Part shown: one piece after another, positions 35,083-44,926 of the stretch
How the letters are laid out: the number at the start of each line of letters is the position of its first letter
Numbering within the stretch: position 1 is the stretch's first letter
DNA from: Chitinophaga pinensis
GTDB lineage: Bacteria; Bacteroidota; Bacteroidia; NS11-12g; UBA9320
Length of the DNA: 50,325 bases
Reading direction: 5' to 3'
Assembly: GCA_945889315.1 (NCBI GenBank)
Contig: CAMDBP010000010.1
Location: forward strand, 1 to 50,325
Translations under genes and position numbers: made by a program
Notes under the pieces: generated by a model
What the model was told of the DNA's origin: nothing
Seen by the model: the letters and a program-made list of their open reading frames with translations, nothing else
Database searches by the model: none

Positions 35083-36639
35083 ATGCGTAATATCGTTTAC
35101 TTATTTATTTTTTGGATCTCTTTTGCACAAGCACAAGTTACTCTTTCAAGTGCTAAACTTGATTTTGGAGATGTACTTACCACCACAGAAAAAGAACTAG
35201 CGCTAGATATTACCAATAGTACGTCTGCTGATTTAGGAATAGACCAAGTGAAACTGTATGGAGTAGATTATTCATATACCTTGAGCAACGCTACCCTAGC
35301 ACCTGCAGGCAGTCAAAAACTAAGAGTTACCTTTAAACCAAGACATAATGTGGTGTATAATGGCGAAGTGATACTGGTGCTAAGCGATGGCTCACAACAT
35401 AGAGTAGATATCGTAGGTAATGGCAGATATGCTGGGACCTACTACGATGCTACCTTTAATAAAAGCAATCAAGATCTTAAAAACGCTCTAAAAACAACTC
35501 TTGCAGCAGGATATACCAACCTAGGTTACAACGGGGCTCGCGATAAAATGTACGGAGAGATAGATAACGTAAATGGTAAAGTTACCTGTATTTACACAGG
35601 TCGTGTTGCCACGTTTAGCACAAGAGCTGATGCCACCAGCAATAGCTTTAATTGCGAACATACCTGGCCGCAAAGTTTATTTAACTCCGCAGAGCCTGAA
35701 AAAGCAGATATTCATCATTTGTTTCCAACGGACGATAATGCCAATAGCAAACGAGCAAACTATGCGTTTGGTAAGGTAAGCAACGCTAGCTGGACAGAAG
35801 GTGGGAGTAAATTGGGTGGCAGCGTATTTGAGCCTAGAGATGAACAAAAAGGGGCTACTGCAAGAGCAATGCTTTACTTCTGTATCCGGTATCAAGATTA
35901 CAGCAACTTTATAGATTCGCAAGAGGAATTGTTAAAACAATGGCACAGGGATTATGCTCCCAACACGCAAGAAGTAGCACGTAATGAAAGTATTTACAAG
36001 TATCAAAAAAACCGTAATCCCTTTGTAGATCATCCTGAGTTTATGGAGCGTATAAATGTAATAGGTGGAACAGATACAAAACCAGTGTTAAAATTTGCTA
36101 ATCTTGTTCAAAGTACGATTAACTATACAAACGTTACACCAAGCGATCAACGTGTTATTTACGTAATGAATGTGGGTAATCAAGATTGGTCTTCCATCGT
36201 TGGGGCTACGTCAGCAAGCGGGAATGTAACCGTTATAAGCACCAGCAATGCAGCTGCAGTAGGTGAGCCTGTGGCCATAACCATAGGTTTTTCAGAGACT
36301 ACTGAGGGGACTTATAAAGACGTGGTGACGTTGGATTTACAAAATCAAGTTGGCTCTTCGTATGATTTTATAATCACCTATTCCCTAGGAAAGGTGAGTC
36401 TAAAGGACAAGCAAATAAACAAAGTAGCCATTGTATACAATCCTCTAAATCAATTTATATCGTTGACGAATGTACCGCAAGGAGCAAATCAACTTGAAGT
36501 ATATGATGGTGCTGGTCAATTGGTCTTATTAAGTTCAACCTTCACCGATATTCCATTCGTTGGGCACGCAGGAGGTGTTTACTTCGTTGCTATCAAAACC
36601 GAAAAAGAGGTAATTACCTCTAAGTTTTTGGTTTATTAG
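35083..36639 (+). CDS. Secreted endonuclease I with T9SS sorting domain
   Basis: A 518-residue extracellular nuclease. I start it at 35083, where the protein begins with a proper signal peptide (IVYLFIFWISFAQA, cleavage near 17); the longer frame from 35005 would bury it. Domains in order: a beta-rich ASH/DUF1573-like domain at about 20-115 (LDFGDVLTTTEKELALDI, FKPRHNVVYNGEV), the endonuclease I domain at about 120-345 with EHTWPQSLF (His193), IHHLFPTD (His211/212) and NSKRANYAFG (Asn221), a second ASH-like domain at about 350-440, and a T9SS C-terminal sorting domain (about 450-518, ending SKFLVY). It cuts nucleic acid, probably for scavenging phosphate or nutrients, and would be exported by T9SS. 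Confidence 0.9.
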   Translation: MRNIVYLFIFWISFAQAQVTLSSAKLDFGDVLTTTEKELALDITNSTSADLGIDQVKLYGVDYSYTLSNATLAPAGSQKLRVTFKPRHNVVYNGEVILVLSDGSQHRVDIVGNGRYAGTYYDATFNKSNQDLKNALKTTLAAGYTNLGYNGARDKMYGEIDNVNGKVTCIYTGRVATFSTRADATSNSFNCEHTWPQSLFNSAEPEKADIHHLFPTDDNANSKRANYAFGKVSNASWTEGGSKLGGSVFEPRDEQKGATARAMLYFCIRYQDYSNFIDSQEELLKQWHRDYAPNTQEVARNESIYKYQKNRNPFVDHPEFMERINVIGGTDTKPVLKFANLVQSTINYTNVTPSDQRVIYVMNVGNQDWSSIVGATSASGNVTVISTSNAAAVGEPVAITIGFSETTEGTYKDVVTLDLQNQVGSSYDFIITYSLGKVSLKDKQINKVAIVYNPLNQFISLTNVPQGANQLEVYDGAGQLVLLSSTFTDIPFVGHAGGVYFVAIKTEKEVITSKFLVY

Positions 36640-36669
36640 TATAACAAACCAAAGTAATCATTTCAAAGC

Positions 36670-38463
36670 ATGAATTTTTTTAAAGTTGTTTTAGCATCAG
36701 CTATTGGCTACATAATAGCCGGCATTATCATTTTAACCTTACTTATCGTAACGATAATTGGCATTGCCAGTAGTAGCTCAGATCAAGAAGAGTTGCCAAG
36801 TGATGCAGTGCTCACGCTGAAGCTCAATTATCCTATAGTGGATAGAGTTCAAGATGGTAATCCTTTGGCCGCTTTAGCGCTTTTAAATCCTAATGAGCAA
36901 TCTCCTTTAGGTTTAAATGATATATTAAGCAGCATTGAAAAAGCCAAAACAGATAATAACATAAAGGGAATTATTCTGGACTTAACCACCTTTCAGGCTG
37001 GCTATGCAAAACTGACGGAAGTTAGAAATAAGCTAGAAGAATTTAAAGCTACGGGCAAGTTTATTTACGCTTACGCGGATTACTATTACTTTCCTACTTA
37101 TTTCATGGCGAGTGTGGCCGACAGCGTCTTTGTAAATCCTGAGGGTGAAATGGCTTTCAACGGCATGGTGGCTCAAGTTACTTTTTTTGCTGGTGCTTTA
37201 GAGAAATTAGGTGTCAATATGCAAGTAGTGCGAGCGGGTAAGTTTAAAGGTGCCGTGGAAGCATACACACGAAATAACTTAAGCCCTGAGAACAAGGAGC
37301 AAATAGAAATTTATATCAATTCTGTTTTTAACGAAACCTTGGCTAAGATTTCAAAGTCACGAAAAATAGATGTTGCCAAATTAAAAGCGGATGCAGATGA
37401 ATTGAAAATGAAATCGGTGAATGATTTTAAATCAAACGGGTATATTGATGCAGTTGCCTACAGAGATCAGTTTTACAGTGCCATGAAAAAGCGTATGGGA
37501 GTGAAAGAAGACCATAAAGTGCCACTTATCTCCGAACAAAAATATGCAAAGTCATTAGAAGATGTAGGCAGCGGAAGCGATAGAATTGCGGTAGTATATG
37601 CATCGGGTGATATTATTGGCGGTGAAGGTGACGGTACTCAAATTGCTGCGGATGACTTAGCAGAAACCCTAAAAAATGTTCGCCTTGACAAAAAAGTTAA
37701 AGCGGTGGTCCTTCGAATTGATAGTCGGGGGGGCAGTTCACTAGCTTCGGATATTATCTGGCGAGAAGCTAAGTTGCTTTCAGCGGCTAAACCATTAATT
37801 GTAAGTATGAGCGATGTTGCTGCTAGTGGTGGGTATTACATAGCCACGCCTGCGCGTAAAATTGTGGCAGAGCCTACTACTATCACAGGATCTATTGGTG
37901 TATTTGGCCTGATTCCCAATGCACAGAAATTACTGAACGATAAATTAGGTATTGAGTTTGAATACGTGGGCACTGGCAAACATTCTGATATTGGAAGAAT
38001 AGACAGAGATATGACGCTTGCAGAGAGAGAATACATCGAATCTATCATCGATAAAATTTATGATACTTTCCTCTCAAGAGTTGCCGAAGGGCGCAAGATG
38101 ACGAAAGAACAAGTCCATGAAGTAGCACAAGGTCGTGTTTGGACCGGTGTGATGGCCAAAGAAGTTGGATTAGTGGATGAGCTTGGTGGTCTTGAGAAAG
38201 CCATCGAAATTGCCGCCAAAGAAGCAAATCTTACCGAATATAAACTTAAGGAATATCCTAAAGTTCAAGATCAGTTGGAGCTCATTGTTAACAAAATGAG
38301 TGGGAATACTTCATTTCAATCCAAAGTAAAAGAAATGGCTAAATACACCGGTTTTGAGAGCTATGCTCATTATTTGACGGAGTTTGAAAAATTGGGAACT
38401 AAGCACAGTGTGCAAGCTATTATGCCGTTCGATATTTCGGTGAAAAATTATTCACTCCACTGA
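36670..38463 (+). CDS. sppA: Signal peptide peptidase SppA, long form
   Basis: Inner-membrane serine protease that degrades cleaved signal peptides and helps in membrane quality control. The 597-residue protein is the tandem-domain 67K form: one N-terminal membrane helix (about 9-35), then two ClpP-like domains. The catalytic dyad is split between them, Lys193 in AGKFKGAVEAYTR and Ser386 in DVAASGGYY; both are present. The gene follows the endonuclease by 30 bases on the same strand and may share its transcript. Confidence 0.95.
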   Translation: MNFFKVVLASAIGYIIAGIIILTLLIVTIIGIASSSSDQEELPSDAVLTLKLNYPIVDRVQDGNPLAALALLNPNEQSPLGLNDILSSIEKAKTDNNIKGIILDLTTFQAGYAKLTEVRNKLEEFKATGKFIYAYADYYYFPTYFMASVADSVFVNPEGEMAFNGMVAQVTFFAGALEKLGVNMQVVRAGKFKGAVEAYTRNNLSPENKEQIEIYINSVFNETLAKISKSRKIDVAKLKADADELKMKSVNDFKSNGYIDAVAYRDQFYSAMKKRMGVKEDHKVPLISEQKYAKSLEDVGSGSDRIAVVYASGDIIGGEGDGTQIAADDLAETLKNVRLDKKVKAVVLRIDSRGGSSLASDIIWREAKLLSAAKPLIVSMSDVAASGGYYIATPARKIVAEPTTITGSIGVFGLIPNAQKLLNDKLGIEFEYVGTGKHSDIGRIDRDMTLAEREYIESIIDKIYDTFLSRVAEGRKMTKEQVHEVAQGRVWTGVMAKEVGLVDELGGLEKAIEIAAKEANLTEYKLKEYPKVQDQLELIVNKMSGNTSFQSKVKEMAKYTGFESYAHYLTEFEKLGTKHSVQAIMPFDISVKNYSLH

Positions 38464-38642
38464 GTGCTTTTTATCCTTAACTAAAAGATTACGGTACATT
38501 TAGGTTAAAGCCTTTAGCCCAAAAACAGCGCTTCTAGTGCAATTTAGGATTTCATTGAATTGTGTTTATACCCATAGACGAATAATTTAATCGAAAAGTC
38601 TGCCACATTGTGGAAAAATCTGCCATTTTTGCAGTTCGATTC

Positions 38643-39905
38643 ATGGATTTACAACAAGTAAAGCAACGATTTGGTATCATAGGAAACTCACCTAAGCTGC
38701 ATTATGCCTTGCAAACAGCTATGCGCGTTGCTCCAACGGAGCTCACGGTATATATTCAAGGCGAGAGTGGGAGTGGAAAGGAGTCTTTTTCTAAAATAAT
38801 ACATCAATTAAGTCCTCGAAAACATGGGCCATTTATAGCCATCAATTGCGGTGCATTGCCAGAAGGTACGATTAATTCTGAACTTTTTGGTCATGATAAG
38901 GGAGCGTTTACCGGTGCGATGGATACCAGAAAAGGGTATTTTGAAAGTGTAAACGGCGGAACATTATTTCTAGATGAGGTTGGAGAACTACCGTTAGAAA
39001 CGCAAAGTAGATTACTACGTGTTTTAGAAAACGGAGAGTATATTAGGGTAGGTAGCAGTAAGGTAATGAAAACGGATGTCCGTATTATCACGGCTACTAA
39101 TAAAGACTTAATTGGAGAGGTGGATAAAGGAAAATTCAGAGAAGATCTTTATTACAGGCTTTCTACACTTCCCATTGCAGTTCCGCCGTTACGAGACCGA
39201 CCTGGAGATGTGGTCCTGTTATTTCAAAAATTTGCATTTGACGCAACCGAAAGATACCGAAGTGAACCCTTAGAAATTACCCTAGACGGCGAGCAAGTGC
39301 TTATGAATTATCGTTGGCCAGGGAATATTCGTCAAATTAAAAATATCGCCGAGCAAATCTCAGTATTAGAGCAAGGTCATCCCATAGATGCAACTACTAT
39401 TTTAAAGTACTTGCCTGCCAGAGCAGATAATAATTTGCCTGCATTGTATAGAGAAAGGTCCGAACATTCAGATGTCTCCGAGAGAGATATATTTTATAAA
39501 GTATTAATAGATCTTAAAAAAGATGTGTCAGAGCTACGAAAAGTAGTATTTGGTATGGTAGATAATAACCAATCAAATGACGATTTCAGAGATAATTCTA
39601 ACTCTTCTGTGACCCGCGTTTTTGGACAGGAAAGCAATCAATTAGAAAAAACTAACTATTCCAACAGTGCGTATCCCACTGTAAATTCGAATGTGCGTAA
39701 CGAGGACTTGGATGAGCATTTCGTTATCGATGACCGCGATACGGTTGGTGAAAACGAAGTTCTTTCTTTAGAAGCAAAAGAAGAAGAACTAATTAGAAAA
39801 GCATTGCTCAAAAACAGTGGTCGTCGTAAAAAAGCAGCACAAGAACTGGGTATTTCTGAACGAACACTGTACCGTAAAATAAAGCAATATGAAATCGATA
39901 ATTAA
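38643..39905 (+). CDS. Sigma-54-dependent transcription activator without receiver domain
   Basis: A 420-residue bacterial enhancer-binding protein. The AAA+ domain (about 10-245) has Walker A GESGSGKES (40-48), the sigma-54 contact loop GAFTGA (87-92), Walker B TLFLDE (107-112) and the arginine-finger region PPLRDRPGD. A low-complexity Asn/Ser/Asp-rich linker (about 265-365) joins it to a Fis-type helix-turn-helix (RKKAAQELGISERTLYRKIKQY). No N-terminal sensory domain is present. I prefer the ATG at 38643 to the GTG at 38610, since it starts at the AAA+ domain. It overlaps lptE by 17 bases; target genes are unknown, but they may include the envelope genes downstream. Confidence 0.9.
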   Translation: MDLQQVKQRFGIIGNSPKLHYALQTAMRVAPTELTVYIQGESGSGKESFSKIIHQLSPRKHGPFIAINCGALPEGTINSELFGHDKGAFTGAMDTRKGYFESVNGGTLFLDEVGELPLETQSRLLRVLENGEYIRVGSSKVMKTDVRIITATNKDLIGEVDKGKFREDLYYRLSTLPIAVPPLRDRPGDVVLLFQKFAFDATERYRSEPLEITLDGEQVLMNYRWPGNIRQIKNIAEQISVLEQGHPIDATTILKYLPARADNNLPALYRERSEHSDVSERDIFYKVLIDLKKDVSELRKVVFGMVDNNQSNDDFRDNSNSSVTRVFGQESNQLEKTNYSNSAYPTVNSNVRNEDLDEHFVIDDRDTVGENEVLSLEAKEEELIRKALLKNSGRRKKAAQELGISERTLYRKIKQYEIDN

Positions 39906-40398
39906 GCTATCCTCCTTTGTAATTGCAGCAATGATGCTCTTAAATTCATGTGGGTTTTATGGCTTTAGTGGTACGTCTATTGATCCTAAGGTAAAAACAT
40001 TTTCTGTTTCCTTCTTTGAGAATAAGGCTCCCATCGTTTCACCATTATTAAGTCAAACAATCACAGAAAAGTTAAAGCAAAAGTTTATTTCCGAAACGAG
40101 CTTGAACATTACAGAAAATGATGGGGATTTTAAGTTTACCGGGTACATAACTGGTTTTACAGTAGCACCTATCTCAGCACAAAATACAGATAATGCTTCG
40201 CTCAATAGATTAACGATTACGGTTAATGTAAAGCTAGTTAGTGATAAAGATCCTAAGAGCGCTTTTGAACAGACCTTCACTAATTTTCAGGACTTTGATG
40301 CTGCAAAAGATTTTAGTCAAGTAGAAACCGAACTGGTTAATGAAATTTCGGATATGCTCATTCAAACAATTTTTAATAAAGCTGCAATCAATTGGTGA
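39889..40398 (+). CDS. lptE: LptE-like outer-membrane lipoprotein
   Basis: A 169-residue lipoprotein expected to plug the LptD barrel and deliver LPS to the outer membrane. The lipobox is LLNSC (Cys21), followed by GFYGFSGTSIDPKVKTFSV, the typical LptE/RlpB-like start, and an alpha/beta domain. It overlaps the activator gene by 17 bases and ends inside the start of the next gene (GTGA), so the three are likely cotranslated. LptE sequences diverge strongly, so the name rests on the lipobox, the N-terminal motif and the presence of lptD in the window. Confidence 0.85.
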   Translation: MKSIIKLSSFVIAAMMLLNSCGFYGFSGTSIDPKVKTFSVSFFENKAPIVSPLLSQTITEKLKQKFISETSLNITENDGDFKFTGYITGFTVAPISAQNTDNASLNRLTITVNVKLVSDKDPKSAFEQTFTNFQDFDAAKDFSQVETELVNEISDMLIQTIFNKAAINW

Positions 40399-41507
40399 GG
40401 GTATCTCTTCAAATATCATCCTATATTAAACGGCTTGATACGCTAGGTGAACAAGAAATTATTACCTTAACTGATGAGGTTAGAAATAAACCTTGGTGTT
40501 CAAGTTACCGTATGCTACTAGCACGTGCTTATGCCAACGAAAATTCATATCTCAAAAATAAAACGCTACGATTGGCTGCAACTTATTCTGGCCGTAGAGA
40601 GCAGCTTTTTGAGTTGATGCATACTACATCGCTTTCAGCGGGTGTAGAGGTTGAGGTTAAGGTAGAGGAGGAGAATAATGTAGTATTTGCTCATGAAGCT
40701 GAGGTTTTAGATGCGATGGATTTATCGGTTGAGGAAGAAATTCAGCTGGAAGATCTAGCAATCTCAGATTTAGATTTAGTGGTGCAAGATCATTCGGTAG
40801 AAGAAGAACGAATCGAATCGATAGTAAAAGAAGACATTGAGATTGTACATGAGAATGAAAGCGTTTCAGGAGAGGAAATTAGTATAGCCTTAGAAAGGGT
40901 TCAGGATGCATATTTAGAGCAGAATGTAGATAACGTTACGGAAGAACAGAAAGCATACACGGAAGACAATCACGAGACAACTATAGACTTCGAATCGATT
41001 GTAGTATACGATCCTATAAAGGAGCTTTCTCTCTTAGAAAAACCAAAGGAGAATAACAGAGTGGAGCTCCCTTTTGATACGGTTATTTACGATCCTGAAA
41101 AAGAACTTACCAAGATTATTGAAGAGAAAGCGACGCACGAAACTAAGGAACATGATTTTTTATATTGGCTCAATAACATGGAGCAGGACGATGTCGTAAG
41201 TGCTAAACCTAAGGAAAATTTTAAATCACCAGATAAGGTTCAAGAATTATTAGATCAGTTTTTAGCAACTAAGCGCACCAGGCCCATAAAAAATTCGACT
41301 TTCTATAATGTTACTACAAAAGCTGAAGAAAGCATTCAAGATAATATGAATGTGCTAAGTGAAACATTAGTAAGTCTTTACGTGAAGCAAGGGCATCTAG
41401 ACAAGGCAAAACTAGCGTATAAGAAATTAAGTTTGCAAAATCCTACTAAATCAGCGTATTTTGCCGCCCGAATCACGGAGATAGAACAACAACAAAAAGA
41501 AATATAA
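40395..41507 (+). CDS. Acidic protein with TPR-like C-terminus, between lptE and secG
   Basis: About 370 residues. The start is GTG at 40395, overlapping the lptE stop by four bases; a TTG one codon earlier is also possible. The N-terminal 75 residues are helical (LQISSYIKRLDTLGEQEII, SSYRMLLARAYANENSY) and conserved-looking; the middle (about 78-260) is very acidic and low in complexity, with two copies of a YDPxKEL motif (VVYDPIKELSLL and VIYDPEKELTKI); the last 75 residues hold a TPR-like helix pair (LVSLYVKQGHLDKAKLAYKKL, NPTKSAYFAARI). No signal peptide or membrane segment is seen, so it is likely cytoplasmic. The position next to secG and lptE suggests an envelope-export link, but function is unknown. 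Confidence 0.75.
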   Translation: MRVSLQISSYIKRLDTLGEQEIITLTDEVRNKPWCSSYRMLLARAYANENSYLKNKTLRLAATYSGRREQLFELMHTTSLSAGVEVEVKVEEENNVVFAHEAEVLDAMDLSVEEEIQLEDLAISDLDLVVQDHSVEEERIESIVKEDIEIVHENESVSGEEISIALERVQDAYLEQNVDNVTEEQKAYTEDNHETTIDFESIVVYDPIKELSLLEKPKENNRVELPFDTVIYDPEKELTKIIEEKATHETKEHDFLYWLNNMEQDDVVSAKPKENFKSPDKVQELLDQFLATKRTRPIKNSTFYNVTTKAEESIQDNMNVLSETLVSLYVKQGHLDKAKLAYKKLSLQNPTKSAYFAARITEIEQQQKEI

Positions 41508-41510
41508 AAT

Positions 41511-41900
41511 ATGTTTACCACATTCATCATACTAGCAAGCATTTCTGCAGTTTTATTAATATTAGCAGTACTGATTCAAAATCCAAAAGGTGGAGGAATA
41601 GCGGCTAATTTTTCAGCAGCTAACCAAATAGCAGGTGTTAAAAAAACAAATGAATTTATTGAGAAAGCTACTTGGACACTAGCAATTGCAATGTTTGTTT
41701 TGGCTATTGGTAGTAGATTTGTTTATACTCAAACGGTAGAAGAGCAAAATGCCTTTTTAGAGAGAGTGGCTGAATCAGCTACTTCGGTTTCTGAGCCTGC
41801 ACCTGCTGCAGAGCTAACAGCACCTCAGCAGGCTATAGAAGAAGCTCCTGCAAATGCAGAAACGGCACCTGAAGGTCAAGACGCAGCATTACCAGAATAA
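41511..41900 (+). CDS. secG: SecG, preprotein translocase subunit
   Basis: Accessory membrane subunit of the SecYEG translocon. The 129-residue protein has two membrane helices (about 4-21 and 53-72) separated by the SecG motif LIQNPKGGGIAANFS (22-36), and an Ala/Pro/Glu-rich C-terminal tail longer than in E. coli, as in other Bacteroidota. It follows the acidic protein by three bases and ends before an intrinsic terminator, so it closes the activator-lptE-acidic-secG operon. Confidence 0.94.
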   Translation: MFTTFIILASISAVLLILAVLIQNPKGGGIAANFSAANQIAGVKKTNEFIEKATWTLAIAMFVLAIGSRFVYTQTVEEQNAFLERVAESATSVSEPAPAAELTAPQQAIEEAPANAETAPEGQDAALPE

Positions 41901-41930
41901 TATTTATAAAGAAATCATTCTTTAGAAGTT

Positions 41931-41961
41931 AGGCAGTATTTACGGATACTGCCTTTTTTTT
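41931..41961 (+). terminator. Intrinsic terminator after secG
   Basis: AGGCAGTAT (41931-41939) and ATACTGCCT (41946-41954) form a 9-bp stem with a 6-base loop and an 8-base T-run, separating the secG operon from groESL. Confidence 0.88.
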
Positions 41962-41974
41962 GTCAAAAATGACA
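41961..41974. promoter_or_regulatory. Palindrome upstream of groES
   Basis: TGTCA (41961-41965) and TGACA (41970-41974) are inverted around AAAA, 126 bases before groES. It is not a CIRCE element, which is longer. It may be an operator for a stress regulator, but overlaps the end of the terminator T-run. Confidence 0.3.
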
Positions 41975-42100
41975 CAACAAAATGTTTAACTGACTTTTGG
42001 GCATACCTATTTGTACTTTGGAGTGTAAAATTGTCCTTTTTTCGCTGTGGCATAGAGTGTGAAGACGTAGGCTGTAACAATTAATTATTTATTAAATAAA

Positions 42101-42370
42101 ATGAACATAAAACCATTATCAGACAGAGTTGTGGTAGAGCCAGCAGCAGCTGAAACTAAAACTGCAGGCGGTATCTATATTCCGGATACTGCAAAAGAGA
42201 AACCTCAAAAAGGTACTGTATTAGCAGTAGGACCAGGTAAAGTAGATGAGCCAACCACCGTAAAGGTAGGGGACGTCGTATTGTACGGTAAATACTCTGG
42301 TACAGAGCTAAACGTAGAAGGTAAAGAGTTATTAATTATGAGAGAATCAGATATTCTCGCAATCATTTAA
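42101..42370 (+). CDS. groES: GroES co-chaperonin
   Basis: Ten-kDa lid of the GroEL chamber. The 89-residue protein has the usual pattern: [16 protein letters not shown] at 3-18, a mobile loop ([18 protein letters not shown]) and [14 protein letters not shown], ending ILAII. The leader of about 120 bases contains no evident CIRCE. groEL follows after 27 bases. Confidence 0.97.
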   Translation: MNIKPLSDRVVVEPAAAETKTAGGIYIPDTAKEKPQKGTVLAVGPGKVDEPTTVKVGDVVLYGKYSGTELNVEGKELLIMRESDILAII

Positions 42371-42391
42371 TCATTTTAAAATTTAAGTTAA

Positions 42392-44032
<1,641 letters not shown>

Positions 44033-44066
44033 TTATCACCATTTGCCTCTAGGCATTTTAAAATAC

Positions 44067-44102
44067 AAAAGGAGCAGGTCGTTTGACATGCTCCTTTTTT
44101 TT
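44067..44102 (+). terminator. Intrinsic terminator after groEL, possibly bidirectional
   Basis: AAAAGGAGCA (44067-44076) pairs with TGCTCCTTTT (44089-44098) around a 12-base loop, followed by Ts to 44102. The left arm begins with As, so it may also end the minus-strand glutathione peroxidase transcript. Confidence 0.85.
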
Positions 44103-44111
44103 AGTGAAAAT

Positions 44112-44591
44112 TTAGGAAAATAGATTTTTTATATCTGCCTCAATTGCAGCAGGTTTCACGGTGGGCGCATAACGCTTTACAACTACACCTTGTTGATCTA
44201 TTAGAAACTTAGTAAAGTTCCATTTGATAGTCGAAAACAAAAAACCGCCTTTTTCTTTTTTTAGAAATTTGAAAATAGGATGTGCATTGGGGCCGTTTAC
44301 ATCTATTTTTTCGGAAAGTGGAAAAGTAACACCATGATTTACCAAACAAGATTGTACCATATTTTCATTGGTTTCAGGTTCTTGCCCTGCAAACTGATTG
44401 CACGGAAACCCCAACGTAATAAGTCCCAAATCTTTGTAGGCTTGATGTAGTTTTTCAAGGCCTTCAAACTGAGGGGTCAATCCGCATTGAGTGGCGGTAT
44501 TTACAATTAAAACTGGCTTACCTTTATAGTCTGCCATGTTTATTTCTTCGCCACTGGGTGTTTTTGCAGTTAGATCGTAGAATGTGTTCAT
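44112..44591 (-). CDS. Glutathione peroxidase-family (thiol) peroxidase
   Basis: A 159-residue thiol peroxidase that reduces hydroperoxides; bacterial members usually take electrons from thioredoxin. The catalytic cysteine is Cys36 in NTATQCGLTPQ, followed by FPCNQFAGQEP (Cys64, Gln69-family glutamine) and KWNFTKF with the tryptophan and asparagine of the tetrad. It has cysteine where animal enzymes have selenocysteine. There is no signal peptide, so it acts in the cytoplasm. It follows the ywbE-like gene by 14 bases and is probably cotranscribed. Confidence 0.93.
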   Translation of the reverse strand: MNTFYDLTAKTPSGEEINMADYKGKPVLIVNTATQCGLTPQFEGLEKLHQAYKDLGLITLGFPCNQFAGQEPETNENMVQSCLVNHGVTFPLSEKIDVNGPNAHPIFKFLKKEKGGFLFSTIKWNFTKFLIDQQGVVVKRYAPTVKPAAIEADIKNLFS

Positions 44592-44605
44592 TAAATAGAT
44601 AACAG

Positions 44606-44848
44606 CTAAAAGTAAGATTGGTTAGTATTTCTTTTTTTGGAAAAGTCATCTAGTGAGACAACGTGCTTCACTCGCCCTACTTCACCGGTTTCTAGCATGA
44701 CTTTAATGCCGTGAGTATGTTGAGTGGATTTAGTTAAAATTCGTTTAACAAAACCATCCGTAAGTTCGCCCGAGCGTTGGTGGTGTTTTTGTACAATCTC
44801 TACTTCGGCACCTATTTTAATGTTTTTTAGTAACTGACCTGTGAGCAT
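44606..44848 (-). CDS. YwbE-family protein
   Basis: An 80-residue protein with the YwbE (DUF2196) pattern: IKIGAEVEIVQKHHQRSGEL (about 10-29), TDGFVKRILTKSTQHTHGIKV and LETGEVGRVKHVV. The fold is a small beta barrel, reminiscent of RNA-binding SH3-like domains; the function is not known. A Lys/Arg/Asn tail ends the protein. It lies just upstream of the peroxidase in the same direction. Confidence 0.88.
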   Translation of the reverse strand: MLTGQLLKNIKIGAEVEIVQKHHQRSGELTDGFVKRILTKSTQHTHGIKVMLETGEVGRVKHVVSLDDFSKKRNTNQSYF

Positions 44849-44926
44849 TTTTCTGGATTTATGATGTAGGATTTATGATTTAAGACTGGGTTTTGTGGTG
44901 AGCAGTTCTAAATCTTGCGTCGTATA

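Noticed and set aside
34970-35200. 76-codon plus-strand frame ahead of endonuclease I
   Set aside because: It overlaps the start and signal peptide of the nuclease in a different frame and has no homology pattern.
41962-42100. CIRCE-type operator before groES
   Set aside because: I looked for the long inverted repeat with TTAGCACTC arms and found none; only the short TGTCA palindrome is there.
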